Below, piece by piece: positions 25,641 through 38,800 of a stretch of DNA of 64,000 nucleotides. The notes beneath the pieces are model-generated. The model was not told where the DNA came from and did no database searches. It saw nothing but the letters and a program-made list of their open reading frames with translations. This DNA is from Callaeas wilsoni (lineage: Eukaryota > Chordata > Aves > Passeriformes > Callaeidae). The stretch lies in contig VWPU01010164.1 of assembly GCA_013398955.1 (NCBI GenBank), forward strand, positions 434,001 to 498,000. Reading direction: 5' to 3'. Made by a program: the position numbers and the translations under genes. Every line of letters begins with the position of its first letter. Within the stretch, counting starts at the first letter, position 1.

Positions 25641-26029
25641 TGAAGAGAGGGAAGACTCTTTTATTTCATTTCACATTTATCCTCTAATCTTGTCTTACAA
25701 TTTCTTTTACCAATCAGAAAACTACAGACAAAATATGTAATTGTTCACAGCTCTTGGGATTTGCCACAGACACCACTAGTAAATCTGGTAGTAGTAACTA
25801 AAGAAGTAGTCAAATCAGTCAATGACATCCTAGGAGCAAGTCAGCTGCTTGCCAATAGGCAAGATTTAAAGTGCTTCTAGAAGGGGAGATAAATATCTAG
25901 CTTTACGTATAGACACTACTGTTGATACCTACTTTTAGGAGACTAAATAAGGAGCTGAATCTCACCCTTTGAGCTGTCAAAACCTGATATCTTTGGCTAA
26001 TGTCGTTGCTGGGCTATTTCAGTAGTTTT
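25641..26029. other. Unique sequence between two CR1 pieces
   Basis: No gene or repeat was recognised. Confidence 0.4.
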
Positions 26030-26170
26030 TAAAAGGTTGTGGAGATCATGCAAGGTCGCTAGTGGCTGAAGAAAGGCCATTACTGCTCCCATCACCAAAA
26101 AAGGTAGGAGGATCAGTGTACGGAGCTATGGCCCACTCAGCCCCAGTTAGGTCCCTAGGAAAATCAAGAA
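26030..26170 (+). mobile_element. CR1 ORF2 fragment
   Basis: The phrase 'tggctgaagaaaggccatta' followed by 'ctgctcccatcaccaaaaaa' and 'ggtccctaggaaaatc' follows the CR1 ORF2 region. That region normally encodes a WKKANVTPIFKKG-like stretch just before the core reverse-transcriptase motifs. The frame here is broken by stops, and both ends are missing. Confidence 0.7.
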
Positions 26171-28609
26171 GTTAGTACTCTTCACAACCCTTGTTGTAAA
26201 CATAGAGATGGAGAAGGTAAATGGGAACAGTAGACACGGATTTAACCAGAGCCCTGGTCTAAAGACTTACTGCAGTCCTTTCCCATCTGAGGAAGTACAC
26301 AATACTGTAGTTCTATGGTTAAAATCCTTTATTGCACATAGTGAACTTATTCAGGAATTGTTGCTATGTTAATGAAATACATTTCAGAGATTTCTCCTAC
26401 TGGAGCTAGATCACTGGAATATGATGTATCATAGCCTTACAGTGCCTAAAGTGTCCTAGAAATTTTATAATATAACAGAGTTCTTGCTCTGCAGAGCTGA
26501 AAAACATCTAGAAAAAGAAAAAAGCAAGATACAGTGAAGAAACTGGGGGAAAATGTAAAATTTTTGAAGTCTGGTCATGTTTGCAGCTAATATATATCAC
26601 ATTGTTATATGATAATCAAGTAAAATAAACAGACCACATATCTAATCTCTTAATTAATCCAATTTAATTTTGGTTAATTTTGTTTAATTACTCATGTAAT
26701 TCCCAGATTGGGCATGCAGCTGTAAAACCAGATGACCTAGAAGGTTTTGTACTTTACAAAACTGGACACAAATTTCAGAAAATTTCACTATGATGAATGG
26801 TTATAATAAACTCCAAAAGAAATCAGTGTTGTAATATTTTTTCAGAATAAAATTATCCCCACTAAGAAACCTTGATGATGTTTACTCGTCATATTGAGCA
26901 CTAATAATGGTAATGTTTGTTTTTAAAGAGAGGTAGTCAGAGTACTAAAGGATAATAGAGTATCACATACTTGCTGAAGGAAAAAAAAATTGCAGCAGAT
27001 ACCTGTTCAACTCAACATTAAAATTAATTCAGTGTCACACTTAAACATGGCATTCCATTGAAAAATGATGAGTTATGGCAATATCTCAGCAACACGTTTA
27101 AATGAAATATAGTTTGTAAAAGGCAGAGTTTTCTAATCTCCTCTACTTACACTCTGACAGAAAATATAAGAAGATTTTCTTCTAATTAAATATATATGAG
27201 ACAAGCAAACAACATCCATTTCTTCTAGTCATCTTAAATATTCAGAGGGAGTTAACAAAAATCCCTAGGAAATTGTCCTTCTAGGGGAAACAGGTAAATC
27301 ACAAGTTCACAAAGTGACTTACAGAAGTTTTCTGGTTTCTTCTCCCATTCTGTGTCAGAAGACAGTACATCTGCATTGTTCTAGTCTGATGTCTGTCTAA
27401 TCTGTGTTTATCTTCATGGTCTGAATTTTAAAGCCCCCATCACTCAGAGCTCACCACTACTCACAGAATGAAAGGCCCTCTAAAAAACATTTCTTTTGCT
27501 GAAATTTGAGATGTTAATTTCTCATGCTGTTTTCAAAAGACACGTAGAACAAGAAACCTTCATGAGTCCATAAATGGAAAACTTAATTCCATGAATGGTT
27601 AATTCTCATTTAGTCTGTCAATGGTAAATTCTCAGTATGTCTTCCTTAGCTGAAGAAAACCCATCTGTCAGCACCACTAACTTTTTCTTTCTCTTAGTTT
27701 TGTAAAGGTCATAGTTTTATTTGCTGTTTTATCTTGGTCTATAATATTATGCATGTTTTGCAAGGCATTGTGCTTAAAACTTGACATTCTGCTTCCTGAA
27801 GGCTGCTACGAGAAGAAGCAGAAATAAGAAATCATCTCTGATGTGTCTCAGTGCTGTTTATTGATCCCTTCCAAGATGGGAGGTGGGCACTGCCTCTCTC
27901 ACTCACACATTCACTGATTTATTTCAATATTCCACTTACAATGAAAAGTAATAATTAATAAAATATTGAATATTATAGGACTTAGGGCATTAGTATTCTT
28001 AAAAACGTTAAATAAGTACTACATCTTTATAAATATTTTTTCCAATTTGTCTATAATCATTATGTTGTAATATGGTCATCTCTGTTACAATTTCCCATTG
28101 AAGCCATACAAATCAGTGTAAAAATGCTTATCAGATTTTAAATCAGAATTCTAAATTCTTGATTTTCTACATCAGTTACTACTTCCCAGAGGTCTGACAA
28201 TATGCTTTCATAGAAATGTCTGTCAAGATGTTCATTCTATTATAATCTTGCTACTTCTTAAATGCTTACAGATTACTCAGTACTTTCCCTATTATATTTA
28301 TAAGATCCAGAATAAATACGTATATAGTTCTGTTCGCTAAGGTTTACTTTGCAAGGCAATTACACTCGTCTATGCTCTCTAGTCTTGTGAGAGTTCTTAA
28401 AGATAATTGCTAATGGGTTAGAAATTGATTGGCACATTTTTTAAGTACTTTAGTGTGGTCTCTTGCAACTCGTGGCCTGTGGACTATTGGAGGTCTGTAA
28501 AACACGAGATAATAATTACTTATTTATTTGTTAGGCAGAATAGACTTCAAAACAGAAAAGCGTGGGAAAGAAGACAATTCATCCAGCAAAGTTTCTATTA
28601 AAGACTTAA

Positions 28610-28649
28610 CCCCCCACCAAGAAAAAACCCCAAAATCCCCCAAAACCCC
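28610..28649 (-). repeat. G-quadruplex motif on the minus strand
   Basis: Four C-runs on the plus strand (28610-28615, 28628-28631, 28637-28641, 28646-28649) are separated by A-rich loops of 12, 5 and 4 nt. The minus strand therefore carries G4, G5, G4 and G6 runs, enough for a stable quadruplex. The CCCCAAAA-like spacing resembles ciliate telomere repeats by chance. Confidence 0.7.
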
Positions 28650-31600
28650 AAAAAAGAGTACATAATTAAATGGGTAAGAAGTAAGAGATAAATACTCAAA
28701 CCATAGTGGCAATACTATGGAAGATGTGCTATGAATGTTTTTTCAGAAATATTGGGAGGGATAGAGGGGGCAGGAAATATCTTCCAACTACGCCTAATAG
28801 TACTGGTAACAGTAACGTACAGGAGTGAAAACCATAGCTGAGAAAATTTACTGATATCAAAAAACAGGTTGCTAGTGGATAACTCCACAGTATTTGCTCA
28901 GCACAATGAATCACTTCATCTGATTCAACACATGAAATTTAAACAAAGGCGTTCTGAAATGAAATAGCAGTTGACAATGGTGTATTTCCAGAGATTTAAG
29001 ATTGTAGGGCAAAGAATCTACCACATAAAACAACATTAAAAATCTGCCAGTCATTTATTCATCTACTAGCTCTCTTCATTGTGCATGGTGGGATTAGATA
29101 ATTTTCCTTTCAGAGATAAATATATATCTTCAGGTAATTAGGTTGACAAAGGAAAATGTTCAAGAGGGTAAGATACAGAGCCAAGTGCCACTGTTCTTCT
29201 CCTGTCTGCTTCCTTGGCCAGAATTCAAATTTAAGCAGAGGAATAAAAAATAAATGCACACTACCACTCAGCTGAGAGAGAGCAGAGGAAACTAGAAAAG
29301 CAGTTTCAATTTTCTTTCCTTTGTTCTTATTAATAATATATTTGCATCAAGGAGAATCAAGGCTTCTTAAGAGTTTATGTTTAATCCCTCTATGCTCTTT
29401 CTCCAAAAATATCTGTAAGAATTCCTTCATCATATTTCTGCTAATATGAAATAGATGAATAGCTAAGTTAGCTGTCAGTGGGATAATTTCATTACTTTTG
29501 CTCTTCTGCCCCTTTTCTCAACTGTTTAAGGATCTAGGAAAAAACCCCCACCCAAACCCTTTCTAAGTAGTCTGTATGTTCTGCTGAATTTGTGAAGGAC
29601 TATGAATTACATAACACAAAAACTTGAAATGTCATAAAACATATTGACTGGCCTGAAGTGAGAATTGATGCTATGTACTCCAACAGCTATAAAAAGTTTA
29701 GTTTTGATATACTTAAATGCAAAATAGTAAAATAACCCTGATTAACTGATGTCTAAATTTCTCATAGTATATTCTTATTTAAATAGCAATTTTCCAAATA
29801 AAGGCAACAACAATTTGGTTTAAGAACATATCCAGGATATATCTGGATTCTCTGTATAGGGTTCCCAAGTCACTTAAAGATTCTGTTTCACCTGTAGGTG
29901 TACTGAATTACACAGGTAATTCTGCTTTAACCGGCAGCTAAAAATTATGGTGACTTGAACCAACTTAATGCTAATTTACTTTCACGTTGTGGCTTGGATC
30001 TTACATGAAGATGAAAATCCAGTTTCAGGTTTTGCTTTAGCCTGAGAAAGTTCAGACAGAAAACTTTACAAAAGTGTGAACTAATAACTCTGACATACAT
30101 TTAGGTATCAAAAAAACCCTACTGCACCTATACCACTTCTCATTGTGAAGCAAAGAAAACTAGATTCATTGAAGAAAAGAAGATAAAATGATGCAGTGTG
30201 AACTTATACTAGTTTAATCACTCAGCAAGGAATAGAGTTTTTACTTCCTAAAGTATGTATTTTGTATTTAATAGGCCTCTTGACCACTTTGATACCACAA
30301 TCATTGTGGGAGACAAATCAAGGAGAGTTTAGGCTTTCTGGACAGATGTGTTTTTTAGTTACAGCAAAAAGAAGACTGGATGCCTGCTCTTCTCTTCAAT
30401 GAAGAGAAACATTTTAGTTTTCTTCAGACTGGTGTTATTTGTTGCACTTTAGGCAGCGAAAAAAGGGATAATATCACAAATTGTGCTTATGACATTATAG
30501 TAAAATTAAACATGATAAAATAGCATGGAAAGACAGTGAAATTGCCACAGGCTCTGATCATAAAAAGAGCGCTGAGCAGGAACTGCAATGCATCCATGCA
30601 GAGCATTTCCTTGGAGTACTTGACAAGGATGAGGTAACTGCTCTTTCCTGGAAATCAAGAAATCCCAAAATATTTCCACTGAATACCACTTTTTTTTTTT
30701 TTTCCTGGACTGTCAAGATCAAGTGCCTCCTAACATGAGAAAACAATGACTTAACAAAGAGGCTTAACTCTTTCAACTCACTTACCTATCCTTTCCCTGA
30801 AATTAATACTTATTTCCTTCAAAGCACACAGACCTGATGCTCATATTTCTGGGACAGAATTTTCCTTTTTTGTGTGTGTTTGTTGATCATCTTGCATAAT
30901 AGGGAGCTAGTCAGTGTTTTGGATCCTACAGCCTTACTTCTTTACAAATTTTTTCTGTGTAATTTGATGTCTATCCTTATTTCTTTCCCATATGACAAGA
31001 ACAGTAAAAGCATAATTTTTCTGGGCCCTATAGAAAAAGAAAACCAGAAATGACTGACAATTTGTCATAAAATACATCATATTGGAGAACGAAGATGTAA
31101 AAAAACATAGACCTTACCAAAGAGAAGTAGTAACATATACCTTGGAAAAACTTCATTTAGAAAGTTGATTTTATAATAGTATTTCTTTCCAGCAAACCTT
31201 CTGAAGGATGGCATAGAAAAGAGGAATGAAAAGAACAATAAAATCATTGACCGTGACCTACAGTTGGCTTTTCCAAGCATTATTTCTGTAGCATTGTGTT
31301 GATATGAGGGAAAACAAACAAAATTGCCATAATTTTCTGTGCGTTTATTTGAAAGATTCATAATTCTAAAGTAGTTATATGGCTCTCTCTTCAATGTCTT
31401 TTTATCCCTTATGTCTTGGAAAGTCTAGTGCTACTAAAGAACAATGAAACAAAAACCATTCTGTTCAAAACATTTGGTCTTTTACTAATTACCAAGTACA
31501 TCTATTAAAAAAAAACACTCACCTAAAGTGAACAGCTTGTTTCATTAACTGAAATTTTCATGTCTAACTTTTCCTGAGATTTAGAATATTACATGTTAAA

Positions 31601-32069
31601 ATTGGGTTTTTTAGTGATGCTTCCCTGTTGAGGGCAGTGTCTATATACATAAAGTGATTAAAAGTTTTAGTTCCGGTGAGATAAACATTGTTTGTGTATC
31701 TGGTCCAATTGACTGGGACCTGACTGAATCTTCATTTTACTAGAAGACAAGTAGGATGATTCAAGATGTATAAGTTGCATATTAAATTACCTGTGCAACG
31801 TGTAATTCAACAAGAAGAAAAATGGAAAGATTTCTTCTTATTTCTCATTAAATGCTACTTATATTTCTAATAATTCCATATTCAAGATATAGACAAAAGA
31901 TAAACAAACCATGAAAACAAATTAGACATCAGCAGGATAATTTTTTTTTTTTTTTACACAATAATATTTATGACCTGTTTAGCGTTTGGAAGCAAGCAAT
32001 GATATGTGTTGCGTATACGTATATTAGGTAATGATACAGTGAAGCAGTCACACACCTGGTCCTATTTAA

Positions 32070-32085
32070 CTTATCACATGATAAG
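32070..32085. repeat. Small palindrome with inverted GATA cores
   Basis: CTTATCA and TGATAAG flank CA, giving two GATA sites in opposite directions around an E-box-like CACATG. It is short and could be chance. Confidence 0.5.
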
Positions 32086-34410
32086 CTAGGCAAAAGATAT
32101 TCAGTGGCAACAAACAGGGAAATAGCTAACTAGACTGTGGAATTCGTTGCTACCTCATTTTACTCTTCCCAGTGAATTAGAAGGTTACACAGAAGAGAGT
32201 GTAAAATGTACCAGAGCTGCAATATCCTTGTACTTCTGTGTATAGATTTGCAGTTTGCCTGAGCTTAGAAAAAATACTTCCTCTATTCTGAAATTATTTT
32301 AGAAGAAATTCTTATGTGCAAATCATAGGGAAACTTCTGACTGTCTCTGAAATTTCCAACACCTGACTACTGTTGCAAAATAGACTGTCGGAATCCTTAA
32401 AACTCTTTCATCACTGAAAAAGGATGTGGTGAAACCAAATGGAAGTGTGCAAGACAACTGCATGTCCACGGGCTGAAAGGACTTTCCTCTAAAACATGAG
32501 CCAGACCAAATTCTGAAAACTGACCTTGTATGATGTGAAGAAACTTTTCTTCTGTCATGATACTGATTTTCCTCAAAATTTATGGAATGTACAAAGTTAC
32601 CATTTTGTAACTTCACATCTTCATCTATTTGACAAAGTTAAAAGGAAGGTTCTTCATCCTCTACATTATCAGCTGCTCTTTATTGAATTTAGTCCTAATG
32701 GACTCCTTCTATGGTAAAATATTATTCATCAAATATAATAGTATCTAGCTGAAAGTGACTATCTGACTATTTCCCTCCCTTGAAAAAGCTTTTGCAGGTC
32801 AGTGTTGAAGTATATATGTCAATGAATAAAGTAATTTCATCATCAGTATCATCAGTCTGGTATCTTTCATGAGTAACAAATCCACTCAAAATAAAAAAAA
32901 GTTATATCCTTGGTGACATCATAAGGATCTCAAGGCTATTTCCTAAAATTGACATATTTCAGCAAAATGTTTACACTATTGATATTGTTGAAGATTATTC
33001 TTTGCTTTTCTTCTCTGAACTTGTCTGGAAGGCAAGAATTTTAATACAGTTGTACAGAAAACACAAAATTACAAACTCAGTAAGAAATAATTCACAATAT
33101 CTTTTTCTTGATACTTGTAAGCACAGAAATGAAACAGAGGTATAGACACAAGATTTAACTGGTTTTTATTCTTGAAGAACAAATTCTACTTGATTTGCAT
33201 TCATGTATTTATTTTTTAAAAAAAAAACTTCTTTCTGACTTATGAAGATTCTGTAACATAAGCTCAGTCACAACAGGAGTTATGTATTCACATAAGAAGA
33301 GATTTTTAAAGTAATCTTTGTACTTAATTGCCAATAATTTATGATATCTTCTCATGATTTCCAGATCTGAAATGTGAAGTGGTCTGATTAATTTAAAGTC
33401 ATAAGATCTTAAAGTAAAATAAGTACTTAAAAATAGCTAAAATTACAGTTCTTGGAAGTTTAGAAATAATTTTAAAGTTTGAAGATTAATGAGCTCTAGT
33501 TGTTTAAGCTTTCAGCTGCAGATCACTGATTTTTGACCTAGTTTAACAGTGTCCAGTGCCTCAAACTTGTTACCACTTGAAGGCTCCTTGGCAGTTCAAC
33601 TGAAGCCATCTGTTAGACACAGATTCCTACAGAAAAATTGTTCACAGGAAGAAAATCAGTCCAATGAAAAGAAACCTTGTTATCAGTCTCAGCTAAGACC
33701 ATGGAATAAAATAGCATGAAGATCATTAAGGGACTGTTTACCTGGCTGAGATTAAATCTGTCAGTGTTCATAGAGGAAAGGAAAGAAGTAAGATGGAGGA
33801 AAAGAGGAGGAAATATTCTACAAAATACAGTTTACAGCTTCAAAAAGAAACCTTATCCAGAATAATTTTAGCTAAATAAGAAAATATTTGTAACCAAAAC
33901 ATATGGAAGAAATACTATATATGAAGGTACAATAAAGTATTTTGAGATATCCTGATTTACTTAGCCCAAGCAGGTGTTTTCCGGAATGTCTCCAGCAGCA
34001 CGCTGTAGGTAAATTGCGGAGATGTTTTGGTTTTTTTACTGATATTGCCATGACAAAGAAAGCTTATTCTCTTCCTGGATTTGGAAGGATTTCCATCTGG
34101 GCTTTCCATCTGAAAGACACCTGTGATGAATCTTCCATCCCTAGAATATTAACTTAGAGTGAAAAAAGCGATGCCTTGCTACTTCCCATACTATGAAGTG
34201 TTAATGAAAAGTCTGCAGAGCTCTTGTGCTTAAGGCCAGTTCCAAATTACTCAGTGGTTTCCAGCCATCTTCCTGGTATTACTGTGATTAGATTTAGGAG
34301 TATTGAATTAATGTGAGAAGAAAAAAACATGTCTCTCTTGCTGATGTTGTGTGCTTCATGCAGAACACAGAGATCCTAGGGGCCACTAGCTTCAAAATAA
34401 AAAAAAAGGA

Positions 34411-34514
34411 GGGAAGGAAGGAAGGAAGGAAGGAAGGAAGGAAGGAAGGAAGGAAGGAAGGAAGGAAGGAAGGAAGGAAGGAAGGAAGGAAGGAAGGAAG
34501 GAAGGAAGGAAGGA
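34411..34514. repeat. GGAA tetranucleotide array
   Basis: About 26 near-perfect tandem GGAA copies follow an A8 tract. It is a pure purine strand on the plus side. The EGRK-type reading frame across it is repeat translation. Confidence 0.97.
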
Positions 34515-34739
34515 GCAAATCTTTAAAAACTGGTTTTCTTAGTGGAATGAAAGTAGGAGGATTCTTTATGCTAGTCTGGCTTTCAGCTTATGTCAATGCA
34601 CTGAAAATTATTTAGAACATTTTATTTGTCTTCTAACAAATTTACTGAGGAAAGATTGGAGCAACATGATGGTTTTAAACAGTGGATGAAGAAAGAGTTC
34701 ATCATCATCAAATTCTATATGATATCAGTGTATACTTGC

Positions 34740-34977
34740 CTGTAACCAAACATCTGTTCTTGCATGGATAAAATGCTTTCAATAGCCTCTTCACAGGTGA
34801 TCTCTCTTCCTTCTTCCTCATCGAGTCCTGCACAAACTCTTAACAGAATTTGAAGTAATTGAAAGCTATTCACCAGCACAACATTCATCCTTCTCAGTTC
34901 CTTCCTGTGCATCCTGTTCCTTCCCACAATCATTTCATCAGCATGTATGTTTGACTTAACCCTCCTTTCTGTCCATT
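34740..34977 (-). CDS. Candidate internal exon, unknown protein
   Basis: I do not recognise the product. On the minus strand a pyrimidine-rich tract ending in 'ttttacaaacccag' precedes the block. A consensus GC-type donor (CAG then GCAAGT, at 34734-34739) ends it. Between them the 238 bp are open throughout: two bases, 78 codons and two bases. The peptide looks protein-like. It has a basic start (TERRVKSN, then RNRMHRKELRRM), a hydrophobic middle (VVLVNSFQLLQILLRVC) and an acidic end (LDEEEGREITCEEAIESIL). The frame stays open for about 50 bp upstream of the acceptor and closes 20 bp beyond the donor. No sister exon is evident in the window. GC donors are rare, and a chance ORF remains possible. 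Confidence 0.33.
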
Positions 34978-35484
34978 CTGGGTTTGTAAAAGAAGAGATG
35001 ATGTCTTTAATTATTGTACCAATTCAATCGCAATTTTCTTCAGGCAGATATCATTCAGTCTTTGAATCAGAAGCCCTTGCTGTCCTTACTCTAAAAACTC
35101 CCTCTTTGTATTATGGACTATCAGAGAGTCTTCATTTGATCTTTTAAAGCCTCTTCACAGAGCCGAGAAAAAGGCAAAAATCTGAAAAATTAGGTTGGAT
35201 CGTTTCCACATTGCAATAAACTACTGGATACTGGAGAATAAAAAGAAGACTCTCAACTTTTAGTCAGAAATTAAAATTACTGGCCAGCTCTTTCCTTGCA
35301 GATCCTTTGAAATAACAGAAGAAAAGAGTTCGTGAAGAAGATCCTGTAGTCTTACTCACTTACTGTGGTAGCTATTCTAAATTTGTGGTATCCATACTAC
35401 ATTTGTTGGTTTTGTGAGCTAGAGCACAAAAAATAACAAATTTCTGCAACAAAGTTTAATTTCTAAAATTCATAAAATGGTCCT
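34978..35484. other. Unique sequence between exon candidate and LTR
   Basis: No repeat was recognised. It would be intronic if the exon at 34740-34977 is real. Confidence 0.4.
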
Positions 35485-35830
35485 TGTGGGTTTCCAAGCA
35501 GGGGTTCAGAGATGCAGTGAGGCAGGAGTCCAGAGCGAGGAATGAATTATTTATTAAATTTACAAGACCATTTATATATTCTAGTTCCATAAAGCAATTG
35601 AGCAGTGTTCACACTTCTCCTAGGGGGATTGGTCAAAGTCTCAGACACCCACTTAGAGATGTTTTTTCCTAATATAATGTACACAAGGTCAGAAGATACC
35701 AGATATGAATGCTATTTACAAAAACCCTATCTATTGTTTACATAGCTTACACAGCAAAGGAAAAGTTCTCACAGAATGAATGCAAGAAGAGAAAATTTCT
35801 CTGCTAACAGCATTTCAGCATCCACAGGTC
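35485..35830 (-). mobile_element. Solo LTR or LTR fragment, family D
   Basis: On the minus strand an AATATATAAATG TATA box (35571-35580) is followed about 15 bp later by AATAAA (35550-35555). A GC-rich U5-like tail ends in CCCACA at 35485. A CCAAT motif in 'gaccaatccccctagg' lies upstream, near 35630. This compact spacing, with a very short R, is typical of alpha/beta-type avian retroviral LTRs. No gag, pol or env flanks it. The start of U3 is uncertain and may extend to about 36050. I saw no clear target duplication. Confidence 0.6.
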
Positions 35831-38800
35831 CTCTGCTGGGTTCTTTTTCATTTAGCATATTGGATCTATGTGCTTTTTGAGTTACAGTTTACTTTTCAGA
35901 GTACAGAGGGATCTGATGAGCAAATGGTTTAGCATTTCCACTATGGACTGAAGTGCATCCTTACTGAGAATCACAGTTCCACATAGATCGTTTTTGTTTA
36001 ATTAACGAAATTTTTCCAGCACAGGCTCTGACAACACAGCCTCATGCTCACCCAATTTATGTCTGGGTTTTCTTTATGTTTGGGTAGCATTCACCTCTAA
36101 TCAAGATCAGACTCCCTTTTCTCTGGAATCAAACTTTTGATGCAACAGAGCTCTCCAATTATTGACCTTGAGTTACTGACACCAGATAACAACAAAATAA
36201 ACCTCCTTTTTCCATTTTCTTCATTTCAGTGGTTCTACTGTTATCCTCATCTGAATCTTCACAGAGAAGACAGAAATAGCACAAGATGCTACTTCTCTCT
36301 TATTAAAATATAATAATCTTACTAGATTTTGATGATATTATGTCATGTAGATATCAGTCTTGCTGTCTACCCAAGAAACAGATCCTTACACAATTGTTGC
36401 TAACATGTCATAGGCCAAGGACTAGTTAATTTTGGGTTTTGTTGTTAAATCAATCCGTTCAATAATAGTGCTTAACAATTGTTTTGAAAAGAGACATGCT
36501 GTAAGAAAGAGAAATAAGTTCATCTCAGATTGACGTCTTTACAGCAATTAACCTAAAGTTTGGGGTTATTCAGACTCAGTAAAGAGCAGAGCACACAATT
36601 GTTCTTTTCTAATCCAGGTGTGACCTTAGTGTATGTTGCAGGTTTGAAGTCCACAACACTTTTGCTTGGACTTGCATGCAAGAAATAGAGTAAATATAAA
36701 GTGATTTAGGAAGGGAATCTTAAATGTGCTCTTAGTTTATGTTTAAAGTCAATACAAATGAAACTAAATGAAATATTATTCCCCTTGTGCTAAACTTTCC
36801 GAGATTCCAGTTTTGAACTCTAGGAATTCTGAAATAAAACCTTCCAGAAGACAAACCAAATTCCAAACCATGTTGGTAGCTATGGCTGATTGCTAGAAGA
36901 ACCAAGTTTACATTTATAGTAAGAGTCCTACAGAAGAGAAAATTGAGCTTCAGTCTCCTGCAAAGCCAGCAAATATACTTAGCACCATGCTGTTACTCTC
37001 TGTGAGTGTAATAGAAAATAGTGCACCTAAAATGTGCACAGACAGCTGTGTGAGCAAAAATCTGCCATTAAACTCTGACACCTTCCCCAGAAATTTAGAA
37101 GTTCATTAAAATATTTCTAATAGATCTTAGTCATACCTCTCTAAGGGATACTAGCTTTCTAGCAGTGCAGAGATATTGAAGATAGGACTTCCACACCAGA
37201 CAAGCAATCAGACGTGTGCAGACGGATCACCTAGCTGCTCATTTATTCTTTAATTGATTTGAATTAAATAGATATTTTGAAAAGGACCCAGTAACTGAGA
37301 GTAGTCTGAGCCTATAGAAAAGCCTGCAATTTTGTCTGTTTTCCTATACCCTCATCCCAGATGAGTAGAAACAGTAATGCACATAGTTTCCACCTTGTGC
37401 TTTAAATCCATGTGGGCCTGTAACATTTCATCTAGAGATTAATACTATATACACAATAATTTGGCAAACCACATGGTAAAGAATGACCACAGGGAATAAA
37501 GTAAGAGTGACCTATGTTGTTTACTTATCCAGCACATTTGGGGAATCAAAATAATAAGAAGTTGAAGAACATAGTCTAATAAGGAATGAGTTTAACCTCA
37601 TGATGATACTAAAGGGTTGCAATAGTTATTCTGAATTGATGCTACTTATTATTTTGCATTTACATCTTCTTAAGTGCAGTTTCTATTTTTTTCATATCTC
37701 TAGGATGATTTTTTTTCAAAATTCTGACTTGTCCTATCAAAGCAAGGATAATGCCATACAATGTTATTTTAAAACAGACTACAGGCTTCTAATGTAGATT
37801 TTACAAAATGTTTGAAGTCAGCAGTCTTTGAAAATTTCATTGGCTAAAGGTTTCCCTTTCATATGCACACACCCATCTAATTGTGCTATCAAAAATTTAT
37901 CGACAGCTAGATTTATGAAACTTATAACCTTGATGAAAATTCCTTAAGTTTCACTGTAATATGAATTAAGATTTATTCCGTAACTCATAAATTCAATTTA
38001 CCCAGGCTGGTTTTCATATGATGTGTGTATGGTGAAATTTGAGTTCAGAAAAAAAAGCTCTGGTATTGGTGTCATCCCTTCACCTCTATGTCAAAGAAAT
38101 CTGAACATTTTCTTTCCTTTCAACAATTTTTTTTTCAAACCAAAGATATATGACATAGTGAAAAGTTACATCCACAAGTATTTATTGCTATTGTCCAAGT
38201 AGTGATATTGCTCAGTCTTTTTCACAGATTTTCCTTTAACAGATGAGTTCAAAATGGTTCCTATTGCTCATTTGAGTGGATGAGCCCTTTCATCCACACA
38301 TGGGCACATTGAATATCTAAGCTGTGCTCTGGCTCCTTAATTTACAGTACTGGTATTTTTTATCAACTAGAAGATGCATATGGAAGTGGGAACCTGTATG
38401 ACATATAAATTAAAGCATGTAATTTTTTTTTTTTGTGTATGAAACTGGGTCTGATAGTCTGCATAAAAAAACTAAAGGAAGAAAATTATTTGATAACATC
38501 CTTGCTTTCTGTGGTACTTTAACTAGGAATTCCCTGGAGTAATACCAACAATTATTTAACATCAAATCTTTGGGCAGTACCTAAGGATGACTTGTCAGCA
38601 GCTGTCAATATAACACAGCACAGCTGGACACTTATGTAAAGGGTGCAGTAAATCAAGCAAAATAAAAAAGGACAATTTTTAGCTTCAGCACAAGGTGTGT
38701 TTTATATATCCCTTTTTTGTTCTGCAAGGATAGATTTTGGAAGACATTTGGGGAAGCTTTTTATACTGTAATTTGTGCTTTTTTTTTAATACTTTCAATC

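Larger units (their letters stand above)
26171..34410. other. Long AT-rich unique stretch
   Basis: About 8 kb without a recognised gene or repeat. It contains a G-quadruplex-type C-run cluster (28610-28649) and a T15 tract at 31941-31955. A block at about 27390-27620 has a faint CR1-like texture, too weak to call. The longest frame, 105 codons on the minus strand at 31077-31394, has no recognisable domain. Confidence 0.45.

Noticed and set aside
27390..27620. Faint CR1-like phrases ('ttctagtctgatgtctgtct')
   Set aside because: Only one short phrase matches; the landmarks before and after it are missing.
31077..31394. 105-codon minus-strand ORF
   Set aside because: The composition follows AT-rich codons, with no domain or splice context.
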